Below, in pieces: positions 54,129 to 63,718 of a stretch of 64,000 nucleotides of DNA. The number at the start of each line of letters is the position of its first letter. Position 1 is the stretch's first letter. Both the position numbers and the translations under genes were made by a program. Origin of the DNA: an uncultured cyanobacterium (GTDB taxonomy: Bacteria; Cyanobacteriota; Cyanobacteriia; PCC-6307; Cyanobiaceae). Under the pieces are notes generated by a model. That model was not told the origin of the DNA and ran no database searches. It saw only the letters and a list, made by a program, of their open reading frames with translations. The stretch lies in the NCBI GenBank assembly GCA_903858015.1, contig CAIOGZ010000009.1:1-64000 (forward strand), given 5' to 3'.

Positions 54129-54872
54129 TCAACCGACGGTGTCGGAATCGAGGAAGTTGCTGTAGAGCCAACCGGCCAGCAGCGCACCCACGATCGGAGC
54201 AAACCAGAACAGCCACAGCTGACCCACGGCTTCACCGCCGGCCCAGAGCGCCACACCGGTGCTGCGGGCGGGGTTCACCGAGGTGTTGGTGATCGGGATG
54301 CTGATCAGGTGGATCAAGGTGAGGGAAAGGCCGATCGGCACGCCGGCAAAGCCGCTGGGAGCCAGGCGATCGGTGCTGCCCAGGATCACGAGCAGGAAGA
54401 TGAACGTGAGCACCAGCTCGATCAGCAGGGCGGCCCAGAAGCCGTAGCCACCAGGCGAATGGGTGCCCCAGCCATTGGTGGCCAGCGGGTTGCTGCCACT
54501 GAGGGTGAAGCCTTCGCGACCACCGGCAATGCCGTAGATCAGACCACCGGCGGTGAGGGCGCCGAGGACCTGGGCCACGACATAGGGGAGCACTTTGGAA
54601 CCGGGAAACTTGCCGGCAGACCACAGACCGAAGGTCACGGCTGGATTGATATGGCAACCGGAAATGTGCCCGATCGCGTAGGCGGCGGTCAGCACGGTGA
54701 GACCAAAGGCCAGGGCTACACCGAGAAAGCCGAGTCCGAGCGGATTGGCGGCGGCATTGTCATAGGGGAAGACAGCGGCCAGAACGGCGCTGCCGCAACC
54801 ACCGAGCACAAGCCAGAAGGTGCCGATGAATTCGGCAAGAAACTTCTTGGAAATGGGAACTCCGAGGGCCAT
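54129..54872 (-). CDS. aqpZ: Aquaporin Z-like water channel
   Basis: A 247-residue MIP-family channel with six membrane segments and two NPA loops: [18 protein letters not shown] and [20 protein letters not shown]. The first starts at [20 protein letters not shown] Cys just before the second NPA (as in mercury-sensitive channels) is absent there (TSVNPA, where E. coli AqpZ has TSVNPA too). The ATG at 54872 ([11 protein letters not shown]) is preferred; the frame is open 18 codons further. Confidence 0.95.
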   Translation of the reverse strand: MALGVPISKKFLAEFIGTFWLVLGGCGSAVLAAVFPYDNAAANPLGLGFLGVALAFGLTVLTAAYAIGHISGCHINPAVTFGLWSAGKFPGSKVLPYVVAQVLGALTAGGLIYGIAGGREGFTLSGSNPLATNGWGTHSPGGYGFWAALLIELVLTFIFLLVILGSTDRLAPSGFAGVPIGLSLTLIHLISIPITNTSVNPARSTGVALWAGGEAVGQLWLFWFAPIVGALLAGWLYSNFLDSDTVG

Positions 54873-55436
54873 GCAGAAGCAGAGGCAAAGGGGAAAGCCT
54901 ACCCATCCTGACCACCAGGTCTCCATACCGCAAGTGAATGTGACGGCCTGATCACGTTCAGATCTGGCTGGGGCTTGTTTTGCCTCGCTCAGTGCCCCTG
55001 AACCCTGTCAGCGAGGAGACAGGTGGCCTGCAACCTGGAACACCACAACAAGGAAATGGGAAGAATGTTGACAAATCGCTTGACGAATTGTGTTGATGCC
55101 TGCCCTGGCTAGCCGCCTGCTGATCGGGTGGGCGGGGCCGCGCCAGCCCCATCACAACAGGAATCCCTACAGCCAAGCAACAAGGGCGCTCCAGGGGGGA
55201 TTCCCGTCCGATCTGGGCTGGATTGGACAGGCTTTGGTAACAACAAAAGCGTTGATAACAACAAAAATAGACAAAGCTGTTGCCGAAAGCCGCTGCCTCG
55301 ATAGGGTTGCTCTGATGGTTCACGTCTGAACCGGCGTGGCCCCTGTGGTCACCCCGTCAGACCCACTGACCACTCGCTTTAAGCAAGGACTCTTCTCCCA
55401 AGCTTACCAAACCCGACCTTAAGGAGTTGTTTCAGG
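54873..55436. other. Intergenic region between aqpZ and the SH3 protein gene
   Basis: No convincing gene in 560 bases; a 121-codon minus frame (54958-55323) has no protein-like character. A TTGACA at 55068-55073 with TGTTGA 17 bases later is a possible but weak forward promoter. Two copies of TAACAACAAAA occur at about 55239 and 55257. A good ribosome site, AAGGAG, lies about ten bases before the ATG at 55437. Confidence 0.45.
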
Positions 55437-56201
55437 ATGGCCCAATCCTCCCGTTCTCTGCAGCGGTTTTTCCTTGTCACCGCTGCTTCCCTTGGGGTGC
55501 TGGCCGCTGCTGGCCCCAGCATGGCCCTGTCTCCAGAGGAAGCGATCACCACCGCAAAAGCTGCCTGTCTCGACAGCGCCGGCAAGCAGGGTTGGAAAAC
55601 TGATCTCGCCAAGGTCATCTCCAGCCGCGCCATCGATGCCGACAAGGTGGAGGTGGTGTTTGACCTCACCCGCGATGGCGTCAATACCGCCCGTCTCACC
55701 TGCCCCTACAGCCTGAGCAAGGGCGTGGATGCCAGCTTCGGTGCGGCTGAAAAGCCCGCTGCTGAGCCGGCTGCCGCGGCTGAGCCCGCCGCACCGGTTG
55801 AAGGCGAGGCCGTGAACCCCGGCCGGGCCTGGTGGCTGCTGCTGCCCCTGGGTCTGGGTCTGCTGGCCTGGGCCGCCCTGCGCGGCAAGGATGAAGGTAC
55901 GGCCGCCTACACCGACACCACCCCCGGCACCACCTACAGCGGTAGCTACACCACCCCCACCGCGGTGACCACCGGCACCACCACCTCCCGCAACATCCAC
56001 GTGGAGGCCAACGCCAAGGATGGCAACCTGGAAGTGCGGGAGCACGCCGACATCAGCTCCGCTGTGCTGCGCCGCGTGCGCAACGGCGACACCGTGTATC
56101 TCACCGGCCACCGTCGCAACGACTGGCTGGAAGTCGCCAATGGCGGCTGGGTGCGCGACATCGATGTCCGCTACGACCGCAGCACGGTGCGCTTCAGCTG
56201 A
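55437..56201 (+). CDS. SH3b-domain envelope protein
   Basis: A 254-residue protein with a signal peptide (about 1-30, ending SMALS), an N-terminal domain with two Cys (AACLDSAGKQGWKTDLAKVI, DGVNTARLTCPYSL), an Ala/Pro/Glu linker, one membrane helix (WWLLLPLGLGLLAWAALR), a Thr/Tyr-rich linker and a C-terminal bacterial SH3 domain (DGNLEVREHADISSAVLRRV, NDWLEVANGGWVRDIDV). SH3b domains often bind peptidoglycan. A clear terminator follows. Confidence 0.83.
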   Translation: MAQSSRSLQRFFLVTAASLGVLAAAGPSMALSPEEAITTAKAACLDSAGKQGWKTDLAKVISSRAIDADKVEVVFDLTRDGVNTARLTCPYSLSKGVDASFGAAEKPAAEPAAAAEPAAPVEGEAVNPGRAWWLLLPLGLGLLAWAALRGKDEGTAAYTDTTPGTTYSGSYTTPTAVTTGTTTSRNIHVEANAKDGNLEVREHADISSAVLRRVRNGDTVYLTGHRRNDWLEVANGGWVRDIDVRYDRSTVRFS

Positions 56202-56231
56202 ACCTCTGGGTTCTCGCGGATCAACAGCTCC

Positions 56232-56255
56232 AGCCCCCCCTAGTGGGGGCTTTTT
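56232..56255 (+). terminator. Rho-independent terminator after the SH3 protein gene
   Basis: AGCCCCC pairs with GGGGGCT around a six-base loop (CCTAGT), followed by a run of T residues. Confidence 0.85.
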
Positions 56256-56325
56256 CATGGCATCCGCCCAGCAGGGGCGTTTCTGGCCACCGTTGCGGGG
56301 CTAATGGCATCCGCCAGCGGCCCGA

Positions 56326-57831
56326 TCAAGCAACCAGCAGCCGGGAGCGCAGGGCCTGCTCGGCCTGCTCACGGTCGTCGAAATGGACCTTGGTGCTGCC
56401 GAGAATTTGATAATCCTCGTGCCCCTTGCCGGCGATCAGCACCAGATCTTCAGGCCCGGCCGCGGCAATCGCGCTGGCGATCGCCCGGGCCCGGTCGCCC
56501 TCCCGCTCCAAGCTGGTGCCAGCGGGAATGCCGGCCACCACGTCGTCCAAAATGCGCTGCGGATCTTCGCTGCGCGGATTGTCGGAGGTCACCACCACCC
56601 GATCGGCAAGCCGGGCTGCGATCGCGCCCATCTGGGGGCGCTTGCTGCGGTCGCGGTCGCCACCGCAGCCGAACACACAGATCAGGCGCCCTTGGGTGAA
56701 GGGGCGGCAGGCCGCCAAGGCACTCTCGAGGCCAGCGGGGGTGTGGGCGTAATCCACCAGCACCGCCGGTTGGCTGGGGGCGCCGGCCAAGCTCACCCGC
56801 TCCATCCGCCCCGGCACCCCCCGGAAACTGGCCAGACCCGCCAGTAGCTGGGGCAGTGGCATCCCCTGCTGCACCAGCACCCCAACCGCCTGCAGCAGGT
56901 TCATCAGGTTGAACCGGCCCAGCAGGGGGGAGTGGAAGGCACCCCGCCCCAGCGGCGTCACCACGGTGCCGCTGATCCCGGCGGCGCCCATTGCCACATC
57001 CTCCACCGTGAGTTCACAATCGCTGCGCTCCAGGGAGGCACGCCAGCAAAGCCCGCCCCGCTCCGCCAGCTCTGCCGCCAAGCGCTGGCCCCAGGCGTCA
57101 TCGACGTTGACCACGGCAGCGCCGGCCAGCAAAGGGGCGGCGAACAACTTGGCCTTGGCCGCGAAGTAGGCCTCCATGCTGGGGTGGTAATCGAGGTGGT
57201 CCTGGGTGAGGTTGGTGAACACCGCGGCGGCAAAGCGGCAGCCCGCCACCCGCTGCTGATCGAGCGAATGGGAGCTCACTTCCATCGCGGCGATGCGGGC
57301 CCCGGCCGCAACGGCTGCGGCCAACTGGGACTGGAGCAGATCGGCAAAGGCGGTGGTGTGCTGGGCCGGCAGGCTGTGGCCGGGCCAGCGGTTCACCAAG
57401 GTGCCGAACAGGGCGGTGGCTTGGCCCGCCGTGGCGGCCAGATGCTCAATCAGATAGGTGGTGGTGGTTTTGCCATTGGTGCCGGTGACACCGATCAACT
57501 GCAGCTGCTGGCTGGGCTGGTGCCAAACAGCGGCAGCCAAGGCGCCGGCCCAGGCGGCCAGCGGTTCGGGCACCACCAGCACCGGATCGGAACTTGCGGG
57601 GGGATCGGCGGCGGCGGCGGCGGCGCTGATCACGGCGGCGGGGGCGCCGGCTGCCAGCACCTGGCGCCAGAAGCTGCCGCCATCGACGCGGCTGCCGGGC
57701 AAGCCCACGAACAGGGTTCCCGGGCCAAAGCGGCGCGAATCACAGCTGATGCCGCTGATTTGCGGATTCGGCAGCCCCGCCGGAATGGCTAAACCCACCT
57801 GCTGCAGGAGCCCATGGAGGAGCTGGGTCAT
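56326..57831 (-). CDS. murE: UDP-MurNAc-tripeptide synthetase
   Basis: MurE adds the third residue to the peptidoglycan stem peptide. The 501-residue product has the N-terminal domain ([20 protein letters not shown]), the ATP loop [52 protein letters not shown] and [27 protein letters not shown] contains the DNPR motif that selects meso-diaminopimelate rather than lysine. The glutaredoxin-like gene lies just upstream. Confidence 0.96.
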   Translation of the reverse strand: MTQLLHGLLQQVGLAIPAGLPNPQISGISCDSRRFGPGTLFVGLPGSRVDGGSFWRQVLAAGAPAAVISAAAAAADPPASSDPVLVVPEPLAAWAGALAAAVWHQPSQQLQLIGVTGTNGKTTTTYLIEHLAATAGQATALFGTLVNRWPGHSLPAQHTTAFADLLQSQLAAAVAAGARIAAMEVSSHSLDQQRVAGCRFAAAVFTNLTQDHLDYHPSMEAYFAAKAKLFAAPLLAGAAVVNVDDAWGQRLAAELAERGGLCWRASLERSDCELTVEDVAMGAAGISGTVVTPLGRGAFHSPLLGRFNLMNLLQAVGVLVQQGMPLPQLLAGLASFRGVPGRMERVSLAGAPSQPAVLVDYAHTPAGLESALAACRPFTQGRLICVFGCGGDRDRSKRPQMGAIAARLADRVVVTSDNPRSEDPQRILDDVVAGIPAGTSLEREGDRARAIASAIAAAGPEDLVLIAGKGHEDYQILGSTKVHFDDREQAEQALRSRLLVA

Positions 57832-57863
57832 GGAAGGCCGCAGGCTTGCAATCGTGGCCCCAT

Positions 57864-58241
57864 CTAAAGGCCGTCCCCTGCTCCATGCTGCAGCGGCACT
57901 GCCGCTCCGCTAACCGCCCCGTGGCCCGCCAGCCAGGCCGCCAGGCGAGGGCCTGCCAGCCGCGGCGGCACCGGCGGCAGCTGGCGCCAGCGCGGTACCG
58001 CGTCAGCTGCAGGCGCGGTGCCAGCGGGGGGCGTGGCGCCAGCTGCAGGCGCGCTGGCCACCGCGAGTACCGGCACCAGCAGGCCATAGCGGGCCTGCAA
58101 GCTGGGATCCGCGTCCACATCCACCAGTTCCAGGCTCGGGGCAGGTTCCAGGCTTTGCAGCCGCTCCTGCAGCCCTTCGCAAAGGCAGCAGCCCTGGCGG
58201 GTGTAGAGCCGCAGCGGCGGCGGGGCGGATGGCGAGGGCAC
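57864..58241 (-). CDS. Glutaredoxin-like (DUF836-type) protein
   Basis: A 125-residue protein with a thioredoxin fold start: [20 protein letters not shown], where CCLC gives the CxxC pair, then [20 protein letters not shown] and PVLAVA, the usual cis-Pro region. An Ala/Pro/Gly-rich insert (about 62-85) and a Gly/Ala tail lengthen it beyond the normal 80-90 residues. It lies 32 bases before murE on the same strand. Confidence 0.83.
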   Translation of the reverse strand: MPSPSAPPPLRLYTRQGCCLCEGLQERLQSLEPAPSLELVDVDADPSLQARYGLLVPVLAVASAPAAGATPPAGTAPAADAVPRWRQLPPVPPRLAGPRLAAWLAGHGAVSGAAVPLQHGAGDGL

Positions 58242-58361
58242 AGCAGGCAGGCAGAACCGGGGGACAGGGAAGGAGCAGGCCGGAAGCGGGAATCAGGAGG
58301 CCAGAAACAGAAAGCGGCTATCGGCTAGCGGAAAGCGGAAAGCGGGAAGCGGGAAGCTTCC

Positions 58362-58607
58362 TTAATCCGGCACCGGATCGCAGCCGCAGGGGGTGAAGGG
58401 ATGGCAGCGGCCGAGGCGGCGCAGGGTGAGCCAGCCGCCCCGCCAGGGCCCGTGCCGCTGGATCGCCTCCAGGCCGTAGGCGCTGCAGCTGGGGATGAAG
58501 CGACAGCGGGGGCCGAGCAGGGGCGAAATCCAGCGCTGGTAAATCCCAATCAGGGCGACCAGGAGCTGGGCGAGGCCATTGTTTAAGATCGCCAGTTGGC
58601 GCTGCAT
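58362..58607 (-). CDS. yidD: Membrane protein insertion efficiency factor YidD
   Basis: ATG 58607 gives 81 residues with the YidD pattern: [57 protein letters not shown], and four conserved Cys. YidD helps YidC-dependent insertion. Here it is apart from the rnpA-yidC block. The frame is open upstream, but that part overlaps the rpsD leader. A run of GGAAAGCGG-like repeats lies past its stop near 58325-58355. Confidence 0.93.
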   Translation of the reverse strand: MQRQLAILNNGLAQLLVALIGIYQRWISPLLGPRCRFIPSCSAYGLEAIQRHGPWRGGWLTLRRLGRCHPFTPCGCDPVPD

Positions 58608-58707
58608 GGCAACGGGCAGAGCTGGGGGATGCCTCCAGCATGCCGCCCGATCGTCAGCGCCGGCCGGCTTGTCCGGTCCCAACCCCTGTCCTCCGCCCGA
58701 TCCCTTC

Positions 58708-59316
58708 ATGTCTCGCTACCGCGGCCCTCGCCTGAGGATCACGCGGCGCTTGGGAGACCTCCCCGGTCTCACCCGTAAGTCCGCCAAGCGGGCTTATCCC
58801 CCCGGTCAGCACGGCCAAGCCCGTCGCAAGCGCTCCGAATACGCGATCCGTCTCGAAGAAAAACAGAAGCTCCGCTTCAACTACGGCATTTCCGAACGTC
58901 AGCTGGTGCGCTACGTGAAGAAGGCCCGCGCCCAGGAGGGTTCCACCGGAACCAACCTGCTCAAGCTGCTCGAAAACAGGCTCGACAACATCTGCTTCCG
59001 CCTCGGCTTCGGGCCCACCGTGCCCGGCGCCCGCCAGCTGGTGAACCATGGCCACGTGACCGTGAACGGCCGGGTGGTGGACATCGCCAGCTTCCAGTGC
59101 AAGGCCGGAGATGTGGTGGCGATTCGCGAACGCAAAGCCTCCAAACTGCTGGCCGAAGCCAACCTTGCCTTCCCGGGCCTGGCCAACATTCCGCCCCACC
59201 TGGAATTCGACAAAGCAAAAATGACTGCCAAAGTGAATGGCAGAATCGAGCGCGAATGGGTGGCGCTCGAAATCAACGAACTGCTGGTGGTGGAGTTCTA
59301 CAGCCGCAAGGTGTGA
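58708..59316 (+). CDS. rpsD: 30S ribosomal protein S4
   Basis: S4 nucleates assembly of the small subunit. The 202-residue product begins [20 protein letters not shown] and contains [38 protein letters not shown] and the S4 RNA-binding stretch [19 protein letters not shown]. It stands alone, as in cyanobacteria, and ends in a strong terminator. Confidence 0.97.
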   Translation: MSRYRGPRLRITRRLGDLPGLTRKSAKRAYPPGQHGQARRKRSEYAIRLEEKQKLRFNYGISERQLVRYVKKARAQEGSTGTNLLKLLENRLDNICFRLGFGPTVPGARQLVNHGHVTVNGRVVDIASFQCKAGDVVAIRERKASKLLAEANLAFPGLANIPPHLEFDKAKMTAKVNGRIEREWVALEINELLVVEFYSRKV

Positions 59317-59366
59317 GTCCAGCGGGCGGCCCAGCCCCCGGTGCCCGCCCTGCAGCATGTTTCTGG

Positions 59367-59390
59367 CCCCCGCTTTGGCGGGGGTTTTTT
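59367..59390 (+). terminator. Rho-independent terminator after rpsD
   Basis: CCCCCGC pairs with GCGGGGG around the loop TTTG, followed by six T residues. Confidence 0.93.
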
Positions 59391-59514
59391 GATGGTTGCA
59401 GTGCCCGGGCCGTGCTCACCAGGCGTTGGCCTGCAAGGGGAGCCATCAGGAACAATCGAGTTGACAGCATCGAATGGCAATCGCTTGCTACAAAGCTGAG
59501 GTCAGCATTGGCCA

Positions 59515-61191
59515 ATGCTAAACTTCGATCAAGAAGTTAGAGAGAACATCTTGCTCAAGCGTGCACTCGTCGCTTTGTTCGCGGGGCTCTCCGTGCCACT
59601 GATGGCCATCAGCCCGGTGCAAGCAGGCGAACTTCTTTCCTTTTCCTATGGGCCGCTGATCCGCTCCTTGCGCATCAGTTCCCTGCAGGCCTTCGCGAAG
59701 GATGGCAGCGTTGCTGACGATCTAGCCTTCTTTCTGCAGTTCACGCCTGCCAATCAGCGAGAGGATTTGCGCTCAGCCTTGGTGCAGCGGGCTGAGATCG
59801 ATCCGCTGGTTGTGTCGCAGTTTTTCAATAGCAAAATTGGCGAAGATGTGCTGGAGCGGTTAGGACGTGGCATCAGCATGCAACGGGGCAGTAATGGCAA
59901 ATTTGCGCTGCGATCTGCCCTGGTGGGGGCAGCCTTCTCCAACGACGGTTTGAGCCTGCTCAATGTGCTGCAGCAATTGCCCACCAACATCCAGTTGAAC
60001 GGGGAAGCGCTTGTTGGTGCCGCCAAGAATGGAGAGAAGGTGATCGCCGCCACGGAAGCGATCACCGCCACCTTGAGAGCTCTCTCGGCCAAGGAAGCCG
60101 CCGCCCAGCCAGCGGTTAACTTCAACTCCTTGCCGGATCCGGCCAAGCCGGGGCCATTGGCTGTGCGTCAGGAGGTGTGGAATCTGGTGGATGCCAGCCG
60201 CCAGAGAAGCTTCTATGTAGACGTCTACATTCCAGAGCAGAGCACGGCTGCCCAGATCCCGGTGATCATGTTCTCCCACGGCCTTGCCTCAAGGCCGGAG
60301 GATTATGCCGCAGGCCTCAAGCATCTGGCCAGCTACGGCTATGTGGTGGCGGCCCCTCAGCATCCAGGCAGCGACAAGATCTAGCTGAAGGCCATGCTGC
60401 AGGGGTTGCATCAGGACATCTTCGATGTTCAGGACTTTATCCAAAGACCCAAGGACATCAGCTACGTGATCGATGAGTTGGGCCGCCGCAATGCCGGTTC
60501 CTTCGCGGGCAAGTTGAACCTTGCTTCAGTCGGTATGGCAGGCCATTCCTTCGGCGGGTACACCGCCCTGGCGGTGGCCGGAGCAACGATTGATTTCGAC
60601 TATCTCCAGGCCGATTGCAGCCGTCCCTATGCCGCCCTCGACATCTCGCTGTTGCTGGAGTGCCGAGCGCTTGAACTGCCCCGCATGTCCTATGCCCTGC
60701 ATGATCCGAGGGTTCGGGCGGTGTTTGCAGGCAATCCGGTGATGCGCAGCATTTTTGGGCCGAAAGGAATCAGTGCCATGGCCATCCCCGTGATGCTCGC
60801 CTCCGGCAGCTACGACCCAGCCGCTCCCGCTGCCCTGGAGCAGGCTATGCCGTTCACCTGGCTGAAGCAACCCCAAAAGTATTGGATGCTGCTGGAAGGA
60901 CAGGCCCATGTGAATTTCAACGAGATTGATCCCGGCATCAAGCAGACCATTGAATCCGTCGGCGATCTCACCCTTCCCAGCCAGGGATTGATTGGCAACT
61001 ACGTGAACGCCACCACGGTGCCTTTCTTCGAGATTCATCTACGCAACAACAAGACCTATCTGCCATTTCTGAGCTCCTCCTACTCTCAATATCTCAGTAA
61101 AGGTCAGAAGTTCCAGCTTTATCTGATTAGCGCAGCCTCATCCCCCGGTGTTGTCAGCGCGATTGAGAGCTTTCGCAAAACCCATCCTTAG
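59515..61191 (+). pseudogene. DUF1400 / alpha-beta hydrolase interrupted by one in-frame TAG
   Basis: The frame runs 559 codons from ATG 59515 (a TTG at 59551 gives a tighter signal peptide, RALVALFAGLSVPLMAISPV) to TAG 61189-61191. Residues 35-150 are the cyanobacterial DUF1400 domain (SFSYGPLIRSLRISSLQAFA, LRSALVGAAFSNDGLSLLNV). Then the hydrolase begins: VIMFSHGLASRPEDYAAG, VVAAPQHPGSDKI. Codon 290 (60382-60384) is TAG. Past it the frame is intact and holds the nucleophile elbow GMAGHSFGGYTAL and a late His in LLEGQAHVNFNEI. Without read-through the product has no catalytic Ser. The codon use after the TAG is the same as before. Confidence 0.8.
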
Positions 61192-61277
61192 CGTTGGTTG
61201 ACCACTGGGTTGTGCATCGTTCTGTCCCATCTGCGCGGGGGCCGGGGGTGATCACGGCCTTGTGATCGCCTGATCGG

Positions 61278-62795
61278 CTACGGCTGCAGCTCGATTTCTC
61301 CAGGCCGCCAGGTCTTGTTGAACCAAGGCTCCAAAGGCCCGTAGAGCCGCAGAATCATGAACCAGCCCTTACCCGGAATTGTTTGCACCCAGTTCTGCTC
61401 GAAACCAGCCGGGGCCTTGGGACCGAACCAGACATCCACCGAGCCGTCGGCATTGGTTTTGATGCCCTTGTTCTGGCTGCTCACGCTTGGGGCTTTCTGG
61501 TTGGTTTGTAGCATCGAACGGGTCTGGGTGTCATAGACGATCACAGACCAAAAATCTGCCACCGGGGTGTTGGGCGGCAGGCGCAGGCGATAGGTTTTGC
61601 TGCCATCCAAGCGGTTGCGGTTGGAATCTAGGGAAGCCCAGGGATATTGGGAGCCTTTACCGACAAACTTTTCTTCCATAGCCGGCGTGACACCGGTTGC
61701 AAAGTAATAGTAGAAAATGGAGCCATCAAGGTTAGCCACACCTGGGGAGACTTCGAACTTGTAACCACCAAAGAACGGCAAACGCCAGGAGCTGTTGGGG
61801 TAGAAGTAGGCTGCAGGCTCCCGAATCTTGAGGGCAAGGGTTCGTGCCGTCACCGCCCCGATGTTGGCGGCATCTGTGAGGATCTTCTTCATGCGCGCGT
61901 CGGGGTTGAAGGGCTTGCCTTTGACAATGCCGATCGAGGCGAAGAGCCCCAGGGTCGTTGGGTCAGAGCCGGTTGGAGGTTCCTCTTGAATCACCTGGTT
62001 GAGAAGCGCCCAGAAGGAGTAGTCGCCAGGGGCCACAAAGTTTGCCGGCACACCGGAGGCATTGGCAAATTTGATCGCCGCTGGGCTGGCGGCATCGGAG
62101 AGCTGGTAGATCTTCAGATTCGCCTTGACCGACTCCACCCCGGGCTTAGGGGAACCGTCGACAAGAAAAGAGCGAAAAAATAGCCAATTACCGTAGGTTG
62201 TTGGTTTGACAACCACATAGCCTTGCGGGATGGCCCCCTGATAGCCCGGAGGCAGAATCAGGTACTTGCCGCCGGCACCCTTGTCGGCCCCCGTGATGCC
62301 GATGTCGGCCACCCAGCGATACCAAAAGTCATTGAAACCACCCAGCACTTTGGGGGGCACCTCGACGACGAGAGGCCCCTTTTTGGTGTCGAGCCAGATG
62401 AAGCTGTAAACCGTGTTGTCGTTGGCCGTGAGTTCCACGGTCTTAGGGTCCACAAGGTTTTCCCAGATCACGTTGGTGGTGTTGACAGGCCCGAACTTAC
62501 GTAGGGATTCCCGCATGCCGGCCTGATTCACGATCGGGATGGCTAGCAGATAGGCCTGCAGGGCCCTGGAGCGATCGAGGTTGTCGTAGATCTTCTCGAC
62601 GGTGTCCGGCTTGGGGAAGCCATCGATCAGGTTCAAGCTGCCGATCGAGGTGTCGAGCCGCTCGGGCGTGGCCACCCCCGGCGCGATCGGGGTGGTCATC
62701 TTGAACGGCTGGGCTTGGGCCGCAGGCGTGGTGGCCACATTCGCGACAAGCGCGCTCAGCGCTAGGCCCGCACGTAGTTGGCGAAACGACGACAT
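61278..62795 (-). CDS. DUF1254/DUF1214 secreted protein
   Basis: A 505-residue protein with a signal peptide (1-28, ending AAQA). The DUF1254 part has IYDNLDRSRALQAYLLAIPI and VNTTNVIWENLVDPKTVELT; DUF1214 at the C-terminus has FWSVIVYDTQTRSMLQTN, GSVDVWFGPKAPAGFEQNWV and GKGWFMILRLYGPLEPWFNK. Function unknown, although such proteins are common in outer-layer and stress loci. It converges on the hydrolase gene. Codon use is less GC-biased than that of the housekeeping genes. Confidence 0.92.
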   Translation of the reverse strand: MSSFRQLRAGLALSALVANVATTPAAQAQPFKMTTPIAPGVATPERLDTSIGSLNLIDGFPKPDTVEKIYDNLDRSRALQAYLLAIPIVNQAGMRESLRKFGPVNTTNVIWENLVDPKTVELTANDNTVYSFIWLDTKKGPLVVEVPPKVLGGFNDFWYRWVADIGITGADKGAGGKYLILPPGYQGAIPQGYVVVKPTTYGNWLFFRSFLVDGSPKPGVESVKANLKIYQLSDAASPAAIKFANASGVPANFVAPGDYSFWALLNQVIQEEPPTGSDPTTLGLFASIGIVKGKPFNPDARMKKILTDAANIGAVTARTLALKIREPAAYFYPNSSWRLPFFGGYKFEVSPGVANLDGSIFYYYFATGVTPAMEEKFVGKGSQYPWASLDSNRNRLDGSKTYRLRLPPNTPVADFWSVIVYDTQTRSMLQTNQKAPSVSSQNKGIKTNADGSVDVWFGPKAPAGFEQNWVQTIPGKGWFMILRLYGPLEPWFNKTWRPGEIELQP

Positions 62796-62954
62796 GCTCG
62801 CGCCTCTTGGAACCTAGTAAGGGGAAAGAACAGCCTACTACTTAGGCCCCCTTGTCCACACCATGGATCGCACATCTTGAAGATTAAAATAAACTGGTAC
62901 AGACTTAGCAATAGGCTGATTTTTCAGCCAATTTCTTGCTATCGATGGATAGGT

Positions 62955-63614
62955 ATGGCTGGGCGCTTGATCTTGATCTTGATCTTGATCTTGATCTTGA
63001 TCTTGCTCTTGGCCTTTGCCCTGGCACCGGCAGCCATCGCTAGGCCCACTGGCTCCGCACAGGAGCCGCGACAACACGCGCCACACCCGGCAAGAACACA
63101 CGTACTATCACTATCTGATCGGCTGCCGCCTGGCCTCCCTAAACTGATGCCATCGATTTCAGATCCCCGCGCTGCTGATGCGGAAGAGAGCTCGCCCCCG
63201 CTGGATCCAGCGGGATGGGCGTCGCTGGCGGCAGGCCTGCTGGTTGCGCTGATCACCTTTTTCACCTCCTACAGCCATGTCAATCTCTTCGGATTCTTCC
63301 AGTTCAAGGTTGATCAGCAAATCGGAATTCCTCTCCTCCTTACCGCCATGGCGGCGGTTGTTGGCGAAGTTAAACTGGCATCCAACAATCGATGCGCAGA
63401 TCAGAGAGCTCGAGAGCGAGCGGCGAACGCAGCTGATCGAGAACGATATCGAGCGGCTGAAGAAAGAGAACAAACGGCTCGCAGATATCGAATCCAGGCT
63501 CGATGCCTTGTTGCTCAGTGCCGATTCCTCCTCGCCGGCACCCCCCGCAACCGACTCCAATTGAATGAAGCCCTAGCGCTGTTGATGGAGGAGCTCCGGC
63601 CGGCGGAGGGATGA
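62955..63614 (+). CDS. Membrane protein with an Ile-Leu repeat helix
   Basis: ATG 62955 gives 219 residues: an N-terminal hydrophobic run RLILILILILILILLLAFAL made by hexamer repeats, a second membrane segment (WASLAAGLLVALITFFTSYS), a short hydrophobic part (IGIPLLLTAMAAVVGEV) and an Arg/Glu/Ala-rich helix (RARERAANAADRERYRAAEE) with a C-terminal NEALALLMEELRP. This style is seen in membrane-anchored pentapeptide-type proteins of Synechococcus, but the family is not known to me. Another in-frame ATG at 63147 fits the start region of the duplicate gene downstream and may be the true one. Confidence 0.6.
   Translation: MAGRLILILILILILILLLAFALAPAAIARPTGSAQEPRQHAPHPARTHVLSLSDRLPPGLPKLMPSISDPRAADAEESSPPLDPAGWASLAAGLLVALITFFTSYSHVNLFGFFQFKVDQQIGIPLLLTAMAAVVGEVKLASNNRCADQRARERAANAADRERYRAAEEREQTARRYRIQARCLVAQCRFLLAGTPRNRLQLNEALALLMEELRPAEG
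62966..63007 (+). repeat. Hexamer repeat CTTGAT, six copies plus one variant
   Basis: Six perfect CTTGAT units (62966-63001) and one CTTGCT code for alternating Leu-Ile in the first hydrophobic segment of the membrane protein. Slippage would lengthen or shorten that segment by two residues at a time without a frameshift. Confidence 0.95.
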
Positions 63615-63718
63615 TTGACCACGTTAAGAGAATATCTAAAGACCTCGGCCAACCGGCGCTGGTCAGAGATAGCGAGAGCGCCTGTGAAGGGCTGCTGCAG
63701 CCGAGTTGCTAGACCCGA

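Noticed and set aside
54958-55323. Minus-strand frame of 121 codons before the SH3 protein gene
   Set aside because: Composition is irregular, with no start signal or motif; the region is more likely regulatory.
5681-61191. Genome-wide recoding of TAG as an amino acid
   Set aside because: TAG ends at least five other genes here at their expected places, including the interrupted hydrolase itself.
63277-63564. Forward frame of 95 codons with a coiled-coil look inside the last complete gene
   Set aside because: It overlaps the 62955-63614 frame in another phase. The latter continues the part shared with the duplicate copy, so the coiled-coil frame was taken as a shadow, although it is unusually protein-like.
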